DNA of 7,366 nucleotides from Desulfobulbaceae bacterium UBA5173 (GCA_002413355.1 DHWV01000077.1:1162-8527); one strand, 5' to 3'. Counted from the stretch's first letter, positions 1-6,959 are shown. The notes: generated from the letters alone by a model not told the origin. A program made the numbers and translations.

Positions 1-1022
1 CCGCAGCGGAAGCCGAAGCCGAGAGCTGCCGAGGAATCCTTTTGGAAGGTCAGGGCCGCGTCGTTGAGCTGAAGTTTCTCCAGCGCCGCGCCAAGGTCTT
101 CGTAGTCATCAGCGGAGATAGGGTAGATGGAAGAGAAAACCACCTGCTGCGCCTCTTTGAAGCCAGGCAGAGCCACAGAGCAGGGATCATCCTTGCGGGT
201 GACGGTGTCGCCCGGCTTGGCATCGGTGAGTGTTTTCACGCCGGCAATCAGATAGCCGATCTCTCCGGCGGACAGGCTGTCGCGCTGCGTGCGGGTGAGG
301 AGATACTGGCCGACCTCCTCCACTTTGTACTCCGAATTGTTGTGCATGAAGACAATGGTGTCGCCGGGCCGCACCGTGCCGTTGACAATGCGCACGGAAA
401 TGACCGTGCCCCGGTAGGCATCATAGTTCGCGTCAAAGATCAGGGCTTGCAGCGGCGCGTTCGGGTCGCCTTCCGGCGGTGGCAGATGCTTGACAATCGC
501 CTCCAATATTTCCTCCACGCCGAGGCCGGTCTTGGCCGAGCATTTCTGCACTGTCTCCAGGCTCAGGCCAAGGTCATGGCTGATTTCTTCGGCCACCTTC
601 TCCGGCTCGGCAGCAGGCAGATCAATCTTGTTGATCACCGGAATGATCTCCAGATCGTTCTCCATTGCCAGATAGAGGTTGGCCAAGGTCTGCGCTTCCA
701 CGCCCTGAGCTGCATCAACTAAAAGCAACGCGCCCTCGCAGGCGGCCAAAGCGCGGGAGACCTCGTAGGTAAAATCCACATGGCCGGGCGTGTCAACCAG
801 ATTGAGATAATACTGCTGGCCGTCCTTGGCCTTGTACGGCAGACAGATGGTCTGGCTTTTTATGGTGATGCCGCGCTCCCGCTCAATATCCATGTTGTCC
901 AAGAGCTGATCTTGGAATTCGCGGGCCGTGACCAAGCCGCAGAGCTGGATGAGACGGTCGGAGAGCGTGGATTTGCCGTGGTCTATATGGGCGATGACGC
1001 TGAAGTTGCGGATGTTTTTCAT
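1..1022 (-). CDS. lepA: Elongation factor 4 (LepA), 5' part, cut by left edge
   Basis: LepA is a ribosome-bound translational GTPase that remodels stalled or mistranslocated ribosomes. The minus strand reads without a stop from ATG at 1022 to the window edge, giving 340 of the roughly 600 residues usual for the family. Visible GTPase motifs are G1 AHIDHGKST (residues 11-19), the switch I segment MDIERERGITIKSQT (44-58), G3 DTPGH (77-81), G4 NKID (131-134) and G5 SAKTG (162-166). Domain II follows from about residue 190. The fragment ends in ALGFGFRC, the start of the LepA-typical domain III segment that normally continues GFLGLLH. MKNIRNFSVIAHIDHGKST is the standard LepA N-terminus, so the start is secure, although no strong Shine-Dalgarno sequence is seen. 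The 3' part, including the LepA-specific C-terminal domain, lies outside the window. It is divergent from the sigma factor gene. No usual lepA partner such as lepB is visible. Confidence 0.97.
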   Translation of the reverse strand, partial: MKNIRNFSVIAHIDHGKSTLSDRLIQLCGLVTAREFQDQLLDNMDIERERGITIKSQTICLPYKAKDGQQYYLNLVDTPGHVDFTYEVSRALAACEGALLLVDAAQGVEAQTLANLYLAMENDLEIIPVINKIDLPAAEPEKVAEEISHDLGLSLETVQKCSAKTGLGVEEILEAIVKHLPPPEGDPNAPLQALIFDANYDAYRGTVISVRIVNGTVRPGDTIVFMHNNSEYKVEEVGQYLLTRTQRDSLSAGEIGYLIAGVKTLTDAKPGDTVTRKDDPCSVALPGFKEAQQVVFSSIYPISADDYEDLGAALEKLQLNDAALTFQKDSSAALGFGFRC

Positions 1023-1060
1023 ATTTTCTTGTATCTTGTCCGAAAAAGGGTTACTCTTGG

Positions 1061-1089
1061 TTGCTGACAGCAAGGAGGGGCAGTATAAA
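1061..1089 (+). promoter_or_regulatory. Candidate promoter for the sigma-32 operon
   Basis: TTGCTG (1061-1066) and TATAAA (1084-1089) are separated by 17 bases. This would start transcription about 105 bases before the sigma factor ATG. The -35 box is poor (3 of 6) and the -10 box good (5 of 6). I looked for a sigma-32 type promoter (CTTGAA with CCCATNT) because heat-shock sigma genes can be autoregulated. TTGAAA at 1100 and CGCAT at 1124 are too far apart to qualify. Confidence 0.22.
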
Positions 1090-1096
1090 TATACTG
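1081..1096. repeat. Perfect inverted repeat in lepA/rpoH divergent region
   Basis: CAGTATA (1081-1087) and TATACTG (1090-1096) are exact reverse complements around a central AA. The 16-bp palindrome is operator-sized and overlaps the candidate promoter boxes on both strands. It does not match the enterobacterial LexA site (CTGT-N8-ACAG). The sequence is seen directly; a regulatory role is inferred. Confidence 0.5.
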
Positions 1097-1114
1097 AATT
1101 TGAAACTTTTTCAA
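1082..1114 (-). promoter_or_regulatory. Candidate sigma-70 promoter for lepA
   Basis: On the minus strand a TTGAAA box (complement of 1109-1114) lies 15 bases upstream of TATATT (1088-1093) and 17 upstream of TATTTA (1086-1091). The boxes resemble -35 and -10 elements, but no pairing has both good boxes and ideal spacing. The location, about 60 bases before the lepA start, fits. Both boxes fall inside inverted repeats, so the match may partly reflect AT-richness. Confidence 0.25.
1100..1114. repeat. Second inverted repeat, TTGAAA-CTT-TTTCAA
   Basis: TTGAAA (1100-1105) and TTTCAA (1109-1114) are exact reverse complements with a 3-base spacer, starting 3 bases after the preceding palindrome. 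It could be a second operator half-site pair, or chance symmetry in an AT-rich promoter region. Confidence 0.4.
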
Positions 1115-1201
1115 GCAATAGAGCGCATAGATGGCCCCAGCGGCATCTTTTTCCCGCGCAATACGTGAATTTTCTGCCGGAATGCGGTAAGCTGACACGA
1201 T

Positions 1202-2233
1202 ATGAGCGACGAGACGGAACAGGAGCAGGGCCTGCACGAAGACAACGGGGATATCCAAGTCCGCGAAGATGAAGACGTGGAGGTTCAGGACAGGCAGCCG
1301 TATTACCCGGTGACACTGGTCACGACGAGTGATGACGAAAATTTGCCTGCGGTCAGCAATCCGGCCTTGCACCGCTATTTGCAGGAGATCAGCCAGTACG
1401 AGCTGCTTTCGCGCGAGGAGACGGATGAGCTGGCTGTCCGCTTCCGCGAGACCGGCGACCCGGAGGCGGCCTACCGGCTTGTCTCTGCCAACCTACGTTT
1501 GGTGGTCAAGGTGGCGATGGATTTTCAGAAATACTGGATGCAGAATTTCATGGACTTGGTGCAGGAAGGCAATGTCGGCTTGGTACAGGCGACTAAGAAA
1601 TTCGATCCGTACCGGGGCGTGAAGTTTTCCTATTACGCTGCCTATTGGATTCGCGCCTATATCCTCAAGTTCATCATGGACAACTGGCGGCTGGTGAAAA
1701 TCGGCACCACCCAGACTCAGCGCCGCCTTTTCTTCAGTCTCAATAAAGAAAAGAAGCTGATCGAGGCGCAGGGCTTCAAGCCGGATGTCAAGCTGCTGGC
1801 CGAGCGGCTCAACGCCAAAGAGAGCGAAGTGGTGGAGATGGGCCAGCGCATGGATAGCTGGGATGTCTCCCTTGAAACCCCGCTGCTGGGCGATTCGGAC
1901 GAAGAGCAGAAAAATTTTCTTCCCGCCAATGGCCCAGCGGTGGAGGATATTGTCGCCCTGAACGAGGTGCGGGAACGGATCGCCAAAATCCTTGTTCATG
2001 TGGACGATGTGCTGAACGAGAAAGAAAAAGTCATCTTGAATACCCGCCTTCTCAGCGACGAGCCGATCACCCTGCAAGACATAGCCGATCAGTTCAAAAT
2101 TTCGCGGGAGCGGGTGCGCCAGATCGAGGTTAACCTGCTAAAAAAATTGAGAGCCATTTTTGAAAAAGAACTGCCCGATGCCCGGGATTACCTTGATGCC
2201 GAGCCGGATGTCGTCGGTTCCGGCCTGCACTGA
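1202..2233 (+). CDS. rpoH: RNA polymerase sigma-32 (heat-shock) factor, RpoH-like
   Basis: This 343-residue sigma-70 family protein directs RNA polymerase to heat-shock type promoters. Region 1.2 is NPALHRYLQEISQYELLSRE (53-72). Region 2 spans about 85-165 with the core-binding and -10 recognition segments (NLRLVVKVAMDF 97-108, DLVQEGNVGLVQATKKFDP 118-136, SYYAAYWIRAYI 143-154). QTQRRLFFSLN (171-181) is the RpoH box, comparable to QRKLFFNLR in E. coli RpoH, and separates sigma-32 from RpoD and RpoS. Region 4.2 has the helix-turn-helix ITLQDIADQFKISRERVRQIE (289-309). It is longer than E. coli RpoH (284 residues), mainly through an N-terminal tail in which 13 of the first 30 residues are acidic. 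The start at ATG 1202 has only a weak upstream GGTAAG. It is the only sensible start, because the next Met is inside region 2. It is likely cotranscribed with the aminotransferase that begins 24 bases downstream. Confidence 0.9.
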   Translation: MSDETEQEQGLHEDNGDIQVREDEDVEVQDRQPYYPVTLVTTSDDENLPAVSNPALHRYLQEISQYELLSREETDELAVRFRETGDPEAAYRLVSANLRLVVKVAMDFQKYWMQNFMDLVQEGNVGLVQATKKFDPYRGVKFSYYAAYWIRAYILKFIMDNWRLVKIGTTQTQRRLFFSLNKEKKLIEAQGFKPDVKLLAERLNAKESEVVEMGQRMDSWDVSLETPLLGDSDEEQKNFLPANGPAVEDIVALNEVRERIAKILVHVDDVLNEKEKVILNTRLLSDEPITLQDIADQFKISRERVRQIEVNLLKKLRAIFEKELPDARDYLDAEPDVVGSGLH

Positions 2234-2248
2234 GCTGTTTTCCCCCTT

Positions 2249-2255
2249 GAGGTGA
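2249..2255 (+). promoter_or_regulatory. Strong ribosome binding site that decides the aminotransferase start
   Basis: GAGGTGA is a perfect complement to the 16S rRNA anti-Shine-Dalgarno sequence. The GAGG core ends 5 bases before ATG 2258. The in-frame GTG at 2252 lies inside this motif, so the ATG is the better start. Confidence 0.7.
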
Positions 2256-2257
2256 GC

Positions 2258-3445
2258 ATGAACGTTCCTTTGCTGGATCTGCATCCGCAAACCGCTGCCC
2301 TGCGTGACGAAATCCTCCGGGCCGTCACCGAAGTGATTGACTCCACCACCTACATCCTCGGCCCCAAAGTCACCGGGCTGGAGGAGGAGATTGCCGCCTA
2401 TTCCGGCGCAGGCTTCGGCATCGGCGTGAGCAGCGGTACTGATGCTTTGCTGATGGCCTTGATGGCTCTGGAAATCGGGCCGGGCGACCGGGTGCTAACC
2501 ACGCCGTACAGTTTTTTCGCCACAGTCGGGGCGATTCTGCGGGTCGGGGCACTGCCGGTCTTTGCCGACATTGAGGCTGAGACCTTTAATATTGATCCCG
2601 GCAAGATGGCGGAGATTTTGGCAGACGATGCCAAGAACGGACGGACAATCAAGGCTATCATTCCGGTGCATCTTTTCGGCCAGTGCGCGGACATGGGCAA
2701 AATCATGGCCTTGGCGCAGGAATACGCCATCCCGGTGATTGAGGACGCGGCCCAAGCCATCGGCTCTGAATACCCTATGCAGGAAAAAGACGGCTCCACG
2801 GTCTGGCGCAAGGCGGGTTCAATGGGTTTGGTCGGCTGTTATTCCTTTTTTCCGTCCAAAAATCTCGGCTGCCTTGGCGATGGTGGTATGGTCGTCACCT
2901 CAGACAGTAATTTTGCCGACACGCTGCGCTGCTACCGCAATCACGGGGCCAAGCCAAAATATTATCACTCCAAGATTGGCGGCAATTTCCGCCTTGATCC
3001 GCTGCAAGCCGCTGTCCTCAGCGTCAAATTGCCGCATCTGGAGCAGTGGCACAAGCAGCGGCAGGAAAACAGCCGCATCTACCGCGAGCTGTTCGCGCAG
3101 GCTGGACTGACCGACAACCCGGTGATTCTGCCCAAAGCGGTTCATGCCGCCAGTCCAGACGCGGCAAAGCATAACCACCATATTTACAACCAGTTTGTCA
3201 TTCGCGCCCCGCGCCGCGAAGAGCTGCGCAAGCATCTTCAGGAGCACGGCGTGGGCTGCGAGGTCTATTATCCGGTCTGCCTGCACAAACAGGACTGCAT
3301 GAAGCGATTCGGCAGCAACGCACTGTCTCTGCCGGTTGCCGAGCAGCTGGCGCAGGATTCGCTGGCTTTGCCCATCTTCCCGGAGCTGGGCCGCGAGCAG
3401 CTAACCCGCGTGGTTGAGGTCATCGCTGAATTGTATCGTTCCTGA
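2258..3445 (+). CDS. DegT/DnrJ/EryC1/StrS-family PLP aminotransferase
   Basis: The product is a 395-residue fold-type I, PLP-dependent sugar aminotransferase. The family transfers an amino group, usually from glutamate, to keto-sugar nucleotides used for O-antigen, capsule, glycan or antibiotic sugars. Visible motifs (numbered from ATG 2258) are the cofactor-phosphate region GVSSGTDALLMAL (56-68), the PLP-ring aspartate in IEDAAQAIG (D163, with Q166 following), and the Schiff-base lysine in SFFPSKNLGCLGDGGM (K201). The RNHG, LDPLQAAVL and VYYPVCLH segments are also family-typical. Length is normal for the family and all key residues are present, so it should be active. The sequence resembles the WbpE/WecE-like branch, but the exact sugar cannot be told. 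It follows the sigma factor gene by 24 bases, suggesting an operon. A hairpin with a T-rich tail lies downstream. No other sugar-biosynthesis genes are in the window. Confidence 0.92.
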   Translation: MNVPLLDLHPQTAALRDEILRAVTEVIDSTTYILGPKVTGLEEEIAAYSGAGFGIGVSSGTDALLMALMALEIGPGDRVLTTPYSFFATVGAILRVGALPVFADIEAETFNIDPGKMAEILADDAKNGRTIKAIIPVHLFGQCADMGKIMALAQEYAIPVIEDAAQAIGSEYPMQEKDGSTVWRKAGSMGLVGCYSFFPSKNLGCLGDGGMVVTSDSNFADTLRCYRNHGAKPKYYHSKIGGNFRLDPLQAAVLSVKLPHLEQWHKQRQENSRIYRELFAQAGLTDNPVILPKAVHAASPDAAKHNHHIYNQFVIRAPRREELRKHLQEHGVGCEVYYPVCLHKQDCMKRFGSNALSLPVAEQLAQDSLALPIFPELGREQLTRVVEVIAELYRS

Positions 3446-3472
3446 ATTTGACTGAAGAACTTTTTTATCCTC

Positions 3473-3516
3473 CCGCTGCGGCCTGCGCTGTCAGCGGCTG
3501 ATTTTTTATTTTTCCG
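3473..3516 (+). terminator. Probable rho-independent terminator after the aminotransferase
   Basis: CCGCTG (3473-3478) pairs with CAGCGG (3492-3497) around a 13-base GC-rich loop. After CTGA comes a T-rich tail, TTTTTTATTTTT. The stem is short (6 bp) and the tail begins a few bases late, so termination may be partial and some read-through into greA is possible. Confidence 0.45.
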
Positions 3517-3538
3517 CAATAGAGAGAGCACGCGCATC

Positions 3539-4024
3539 ATGGTTGAACGCATCCCCATGTCCCAGAATGGATATGCCAAGCTGAAGCAGGAGCTGGAGCG
3601 GCTGGAGAAGATTGAGCGGCCCGACGTGGTCAAGGCGATTGAAACCGCACGCGCCCACGGCGACCTGAAGGAAAACGCCGAATATCACGCAGCCAAGGAG
3701 CGGCAGAGTCTGACTGAGGGCCGGATCATGGAGCTAAAAGACAAGCTGGGCCGCGCCGAGGTGATCGACTGCACCAAGGTCGGCACCCAGCGGGCGGTCT
3801 TCGGCACGGTCATCACCCTGATGGACATGAAGACCGATGAAGAAGTGACCTACCAACTTCTGGGGCCAGAAGAGGCTGACGTGAAAAGCGGCTCGATCTC
3901 TGTGCTCGCGCCGCTGGGCCGCTCCATCCTCGGCAAGGCAGTTGGCGATGAAATTGTCGCCAAAACGCCGGGCGGCGTGCGGGAGTTTGAGGTTATTGAG
4001 ATACAGGCCGGGACGTTGTGCTGA
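3539..4024 (+). CDS. greA: Transcription elongation factor GreA
   Basis: GreA binds the secondary channel of RNA polymerase and stimulates cleavage of backtracked transcripts, rescuing stalled complexes. The protein is 161 residues, the usual size (E. coli 158). The N-terminal coiled-coil hairpin covers about residues 8-76. Its tip is GDLKENAEYHAAKE (41-54), with D42 and E45 matching the acidic residues that coordinate the catalytic Mg2+. The C-terminal FKBP-like domain runs from about 83, ending in the typical SPLGR-like APLGRSILGKAVGDEI (124-139) and TPGGVREFEVIEI. MVERIPMSQNGYAKL aligns with the family N-terminus (E. coli MQAIPMTLRG), which supports ATG 3539 over the Met at residue 7. The ribosome site is only AGAGAGAG, rather distant. 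The stop codon sits within an inverted repeat. GreA and BamA share strand and order, but a promoter-like box and 281 bases lie between them. Confidence 0.96.
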   Translation: MVERIPMSQNGYAKLKQELERLEKIERPDVVKAIETARAHGDLKENAEYHAAKERQSLTEGRIMELKDKLGRAEVIDCTKVGTQRAVFGTVITLMDMKTDEEVTYQLLGPEEADVKSGSISVLAPLGRSILGKAVGDEIVAKTPGGVREFEVIEIQAGTLC

Positions 4025-4036
4025 TATTCAGCACAA
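4016..4036. repeat. Perfect 9-bp inverted repeat across the greA stop codon
   Basis: TTGTGCTGA (4016-4024) and TCAGCACAA (4028-4036) are exact reverse complements with a TAT loop. The left arm contains the last greA codons and the TGA stop. No T-run follows on the plus strand, so it is not a canonical rho-independent terminator. It may be an RNA 3'-end stabilising hairpin or a protein-binding palindrome. Confidence 0.6.
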
Positions 4037-4128
4037 AAGATTCCCCTGTTAATTCAAATGGTTTTAAAAAAGCTGGGCAGCCGTAGTGAAAACCTGTAAT
4101 TCCGGTGTCTGCGACAAGCAGGAGAACT

Positions 4129-4284
4129 ATGGAATTTAACTGTAAAACTGGTGGCCACTTGAGTTATAATAACGAAAAATCGGCTGTTGAAGACACTATT
4201 ACTCGCATCTGCGTCACGTTGCTGGCAAAAATAAGTCGTCAAGGGCAGCCTGCGCACCGTCCTTGGCAACCTTGCCCGGATTAA
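4129..4284 (+). CDS. Doubtful small ORF (51 aa) between greA and bamA
   Basis: An ATG at 4129 preceded by AGGAG (4120-4124, 4-base spacer) opens a 51-codon frame ending in TAA at 4282, 21 bases before bamA. The peptide starts MEFNCKTGGHLSYNN and has three cysteines (C5, C28, C49), no signal peptide, no membrane helix and no recognised motif. For it: a good Shine-Dalgarno and colinearity with its neighbours. Against it: a perfect TATAAT box lies inside the frame, composition is unlike the adjacent genes, and short ORFs of this size occur by chance. I regard it as a possible leader peptide or chance ORF and assign no function. Confidence 0.2.
   Translation: MEFNCKTGGHLSYNNEKSAVEDTITRICVTLLAKISRQGQPAHRPWQPCPD
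4165..4170 (+). promoter_or_regulatory. Consensus -10 box, candidate bamA promoter
   Basis: TATAAT matches the sigma-70 -10 consensus exactly. The best -35 candidate is TGTAAA (4141-4146, 18-base spacer), only 3 of 6, and there is no extended -10 TGN. A start near 4177 would give bamA a leader of about 130 bases. Confidence 0.35.
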
Positions 4285-4305
4285 CCACACGATACAGGAC
4301 TTGCC

Positions 4306-6957
4306 ATGAACCGCCCCATCCATCTCCATCTTCTCCCTCTACTGCTTGCGCTGCTCCTCGTCGCCGGGAATGCTCTTGCCGCCAAGCAGAACACCGTCTT
4401 TCTGCCCTTAAAAATCAATGCGGAGGACAGCGGCGCGCTGGCGCAGCAGGCTGACGCAGCCTTGCAGGCTGCGCTGTCCGGCAAAGGCTTGTCCATGCTC
4501 ACCCGCAGCGAGGCCATGCAGCTGGTGGATTACAAAGGTACTTGGCCGCCGCCTGCCGTCGCCCTGACTAAAGCCTTGGAGAAGAACGGCATGGACTATG
4601 CCGCCGTGGGCAGTCTGACCGTGATCGGCAGACGGATCTCGGTGGACATGCGGATCATTGATTTGCTGGAGCCGGGCAAGTCGCAGTCCGCCTTTAAAGA
4701 GGGCGCAGCGGCCGCTGAACTGCCGCTGGTGCTGGAAGGGCTGCTTGCCGAGGTGCTGGGCCGCACCAGCAAGGAGCTGCTCATCGCCTCTGTCACTCCG
4801 GCAGGCAACGAGCGGATTGATGCCGGGGCCATCCTCGGCAAAATCAGCACGAAGCCGGGCGACATCTACAGCCCGGACACCCTGCGCAAAGACCTGAAGG
4901 CGATCTTCAAGATGGGCTACTTCGACAACGTAGCCATTGAGGTCGCGGACTCGTCTAAGGGCAAGCAGGTGGTCTTTCGGGTGCAGGAGAAACCGCTGAT
5001 CACCAAGGTCACGTTCACCGGCATCAAGGAGGTGGACGAGAAGGACGTAAAAGATGCGGCAGGCATCAAGGTCAACACCATCCTCAATCCGGCGGCCCTC
5101 AACGATGCGGTGAAAAAAATTGACGAGCTGTACCGGAGCAAAAGCTATTCCGCCGCTAAAGCCAGCTTCAAGGTGAGCCAGCCTGACCCGAAGACAACGG
5201 AGGTGGTTTTTGAGATCAATGAGGGCGCGAAGATGTCCATCACGGACATCCGCTTTGTCGGCAACACGGCCTTTGACGGCAGCGACCTGAAGAAGGAGAT
5301 TCAGACCGGCACGTGGAAGTGGTACGCCTCGTGGATTACCGGCTCCGGCACCCTGAAGATGGACATGCTGAAGCAGGATGCGGACCGGATTGCCGCCTTC
5401 TACGCCAACCACGGCTACATTGACGCTAAGGTGAGCGAGCCGGAGGTGAAGGAGGAAGGCAAGGACATCATCGTCACCTTCACCATTGAGGAAGGCCCGC
5501 GCTGCAAACTCGGCACTATAGATATTCAGGGTGATTTGCTCAAGAGCCGGGAAGAACTGCTGGACATGCTCGATATCCGCAAGGAAGAGTTCTTCAGCAA
5601 GAAGGTCATGCAGGAGGACATTCTTAAACTGACCGACCTCTACGCCGAGCAGGGCTACGCCTTTGCCGAGGTTGACCCGAAGATGAAGAAGTCAGGCGAC
5701 GGCACGACAGTTGACATCACCTTGGAGGTGGCCAAAGGCAAGCTGGTCACCTTCAGCCGGGTGGAAGTGAAAGGCAACACCCGCACCAGAGACAACGTCA
5801 TCCGCCGCGACTTGGAAGTGCAGGAAGGTGGCACCTATAACTCCAAGGCCGTGCGCGACTCGGTCAAAAAGCTCCAGCGGCTGGGCTTCTTTGAGGATGT
5901 CACTGTCACTCCGCAGCCAACCTTGGAAGAGGATCAGATGGACATCATGGTGGCCGTGAAGGAGCGGGCCACCGGCCAGTTTAGCATCGGCGCGGGCTAC
6001 TCGTCTTCGGACAAGCTGATGTTTATGGGCGAGATCTCCGAGGACAATCTCCTTGGCCTTGGCACGCGGCTCTCCTTGTCGGCCAACATGAGCGCGGTGA
6101 GCAGCAAGTTCAACCTCTCCTACACGGATCCCCGGATTTTTGACTCCAGAGTCTCCGCAGGCGTGGATGCCTTCAACTGGGAGCGCGAGTACACCAACTA
6201 CACTAAGTCGTCAACAGGCGGCGGCCTCCGGCTCGGCCATCAGCTAATCGAGGAGTGGCGGATATACTACGGCTATAGCTGGACTGACACCACGTTGAAG
6301 GACATCGCCGCCGACGCTTCCGACTACATTCTGGAGTCGGCCAAAATCAACATTACCAGCGCGGTCAAGCTCTCACTGGTGCGCGATACCCGCGACAAGA
6401 TGTTCAACACTAACTCCGGCTCCCGGAACAGCGTCAGCGTCCAGTACGCCGGCGGCATCTTTGGCGGCGAGGCGGAATACACCAAGCTGGAAGGCTCGAC
6501 AAGCTGGTATTATCCGCTGCCGCTGTCAACTGTTTTGCACGGCATGCTGTCGGCAGGCAAGGCCTTTGAGAATGAGGATGGCAAGCTGCCCGTCTATGAC
6601 AATTTCTACCTCGGCGGCATGAGTTCCATCCGGGGCTTCAAATCCTCGACCATCAGCCCAATCAACCCGATCAACGACGAGAAATACGGCGGCGACAAAA
6701 TGTGGTTCGCCAATGTGGAGCTGCACTTCCCGCTGGTGACTGACGCTGGTCTGCGCGGCGTTGTTTTCACCGACTTCGGTAATGTCTATGCGCAGGATGA
6801 TAGCTGGGATTTCGGCACAATGAAGAAGTCCGCCGGGTTGGGCATCAACTGGCTGTCGCCGGTCGGGCCGCTGCGCTTAGTTTGGGGCTGCAATCTGGAC
6901 AAGCAGAAGGGCGACGAGGATGCCCAGTGGGACTTCGCCATGGGCGGGAACTTCTGA
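4306..6957 (+). CDS. bamA: Outer membrane protein assembly factor BamA with extra N-terminal domain
   Basis: BamA is the Omp85-family core of the BAM complex, which folds beta-barrel proteins into the outer membrane. At 883 residues it is longer than E. coli BamA (810). Residues 1-25 are a type I signal peptide (long Leu run, cleavage near ALA-A). Residues about 28-152 form an additional alpha/beta domain (TVFLPLKI, then GMDYAAVGSLTVIGRRISVDMRIID) that looks like TolB N-terminal or FlgO/CsgG-type nucleotide-free folds; this fold call is inference. Five POTRA domains follow at about 156-229, 231-306, 309-397, 400-477 and 480-553. The barrel runs 556-883. It contains the loop-6 motif IRGF (775-778, conserved R776) and ends in an aromatic-terminated beta-signal with C-terminal Phe 883. 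The start ATG 4306 has AGGA at 4296-4299, 6 bases upstream. Two cysteines (C400, C861) are far apart. The gene is complete. The frequent downstream partners skp and lpxD are absent. Confidence 0.95.
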   Translation: MNRPIHLHLLPLLLALLLVAGNALAAKQNTVFLPLKINAEDSGALAQQADAALQAALSGKGLSMLTRSEAMQLVDYKGTWPPPAVALTKALEKNGMDYAAVGSLTVIGRRISVDMRIIDLLEPGKSQSAFKEGAAAAELPLVLEGLLAEVLGRTSKELLIASVTPAGNERIDAGAILGKISTKPGDIYSPDTLRKDLKAIFKMGYFDNVAIEVADSSKGKQVVFRVQEKPLITKVTFTGIKEVDEKDVKDAAGIKVNTILNPAALNDAVKKIDELYRSKSYSAAKASFKVSQPDPKTTEVVFEINEGAKMSITDIRFVGNTAFDGSDLKKEIQTGTWKWYASWITGSGTLKMDMLKQDADRIAAFYANHGYIDAKVSEPEVKEEGKDIIVTFTIEEGPRCKLGTIDIQGDLLKSREELLDMLDIRKEEFFSKKVMQEDILKLTDLYAEQGYAFAEVDPKMKKSGDGTTVDITLEVAKGKLVTFSRVEVKGNTRTRDNVIRRDLEVQEGGTYNSKAVRDSVKKLQRLGFFEDVTVTPQPTLEEDQMDIMVAVKERATGQFSIGAGYSSSDKLMFMGEISEDNLLGLGTRLSLSANMSAVSSKFNLSYTDPRIFDSRVSAGVDAFNWEREYTNYTKSSTGGGLRLGHQLIEEWRIYYGYSWTDTTLKDIAADASDYILESAKINITSAVKLSLVRDTRDKMFNTNSGSRNSVSVQYAGGIFGGEAEYTKLEGSTSWYYPLPLSTVLHGMLSAGKAFENEDGKLPVYDNFYLGGMSSIRGFKSSTISPINPINDEKYGGDKMWFANVELHFPLVTDAGLRGVVFTDFGNVYAQDDSWDFGTMKKSAGLGINWLSPVGPLRLVWGCNLDKQKGDEDAQWDFAMGGNF

Positions 6958-6959
6958 GA

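Noticed and set aside
42..722. Plus-strand open frame of 226 codons over the lepA region
   Set aside because: It is antisense to lepA, whose GTPase motifs are unmistakable. The plus-strand peptide has no recognisable domain.
1100..1130. Sigma-32 type promoter upstream of rpoH
   Set aside because: TTGAAA and CGCAT are separated by 18 bases rather than about 13-14, and the -10 half is weak.
780..1272. Plus-strand frames 780-1067 and 928-1272
   Set aside because: They are antisense to the lepA start or run through the intergenic region. The second also overlaps the sigma factor in another frame. No motifs.
1493..2077. 194-codon minus-strand frame opposite the sigma factor
   Set aside because: It lies antisense to well-conserved sigma regions 2-4 and has no start context or motifs.
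2252..2257. GTG at 2252 as the aminotransferase start
   Set aside because: The GTG is part of the GAGGTGA ribosome binding site; ATG 2258 is correctly spaced from it.
3448..3476. TTGACT as a -35 box for greA
   Set aside because: No -10 box at suitable spacing: the candidate TATCCT is only 12 bases away and the 17-base position is GC-rich.
4054..4329. 91-codon minus-strand frame in the greA-bamA gap
   Set aside because: No ribosome site or recognisable motif; it overlaps the bamA start on the opposite strand.
4408..5412. 334-codon minus-strand frame opposite bamA
   Set aside because: Long antisense frames are common opposite GC-rich genes. The plus strand encodes clear POTRA domains here.
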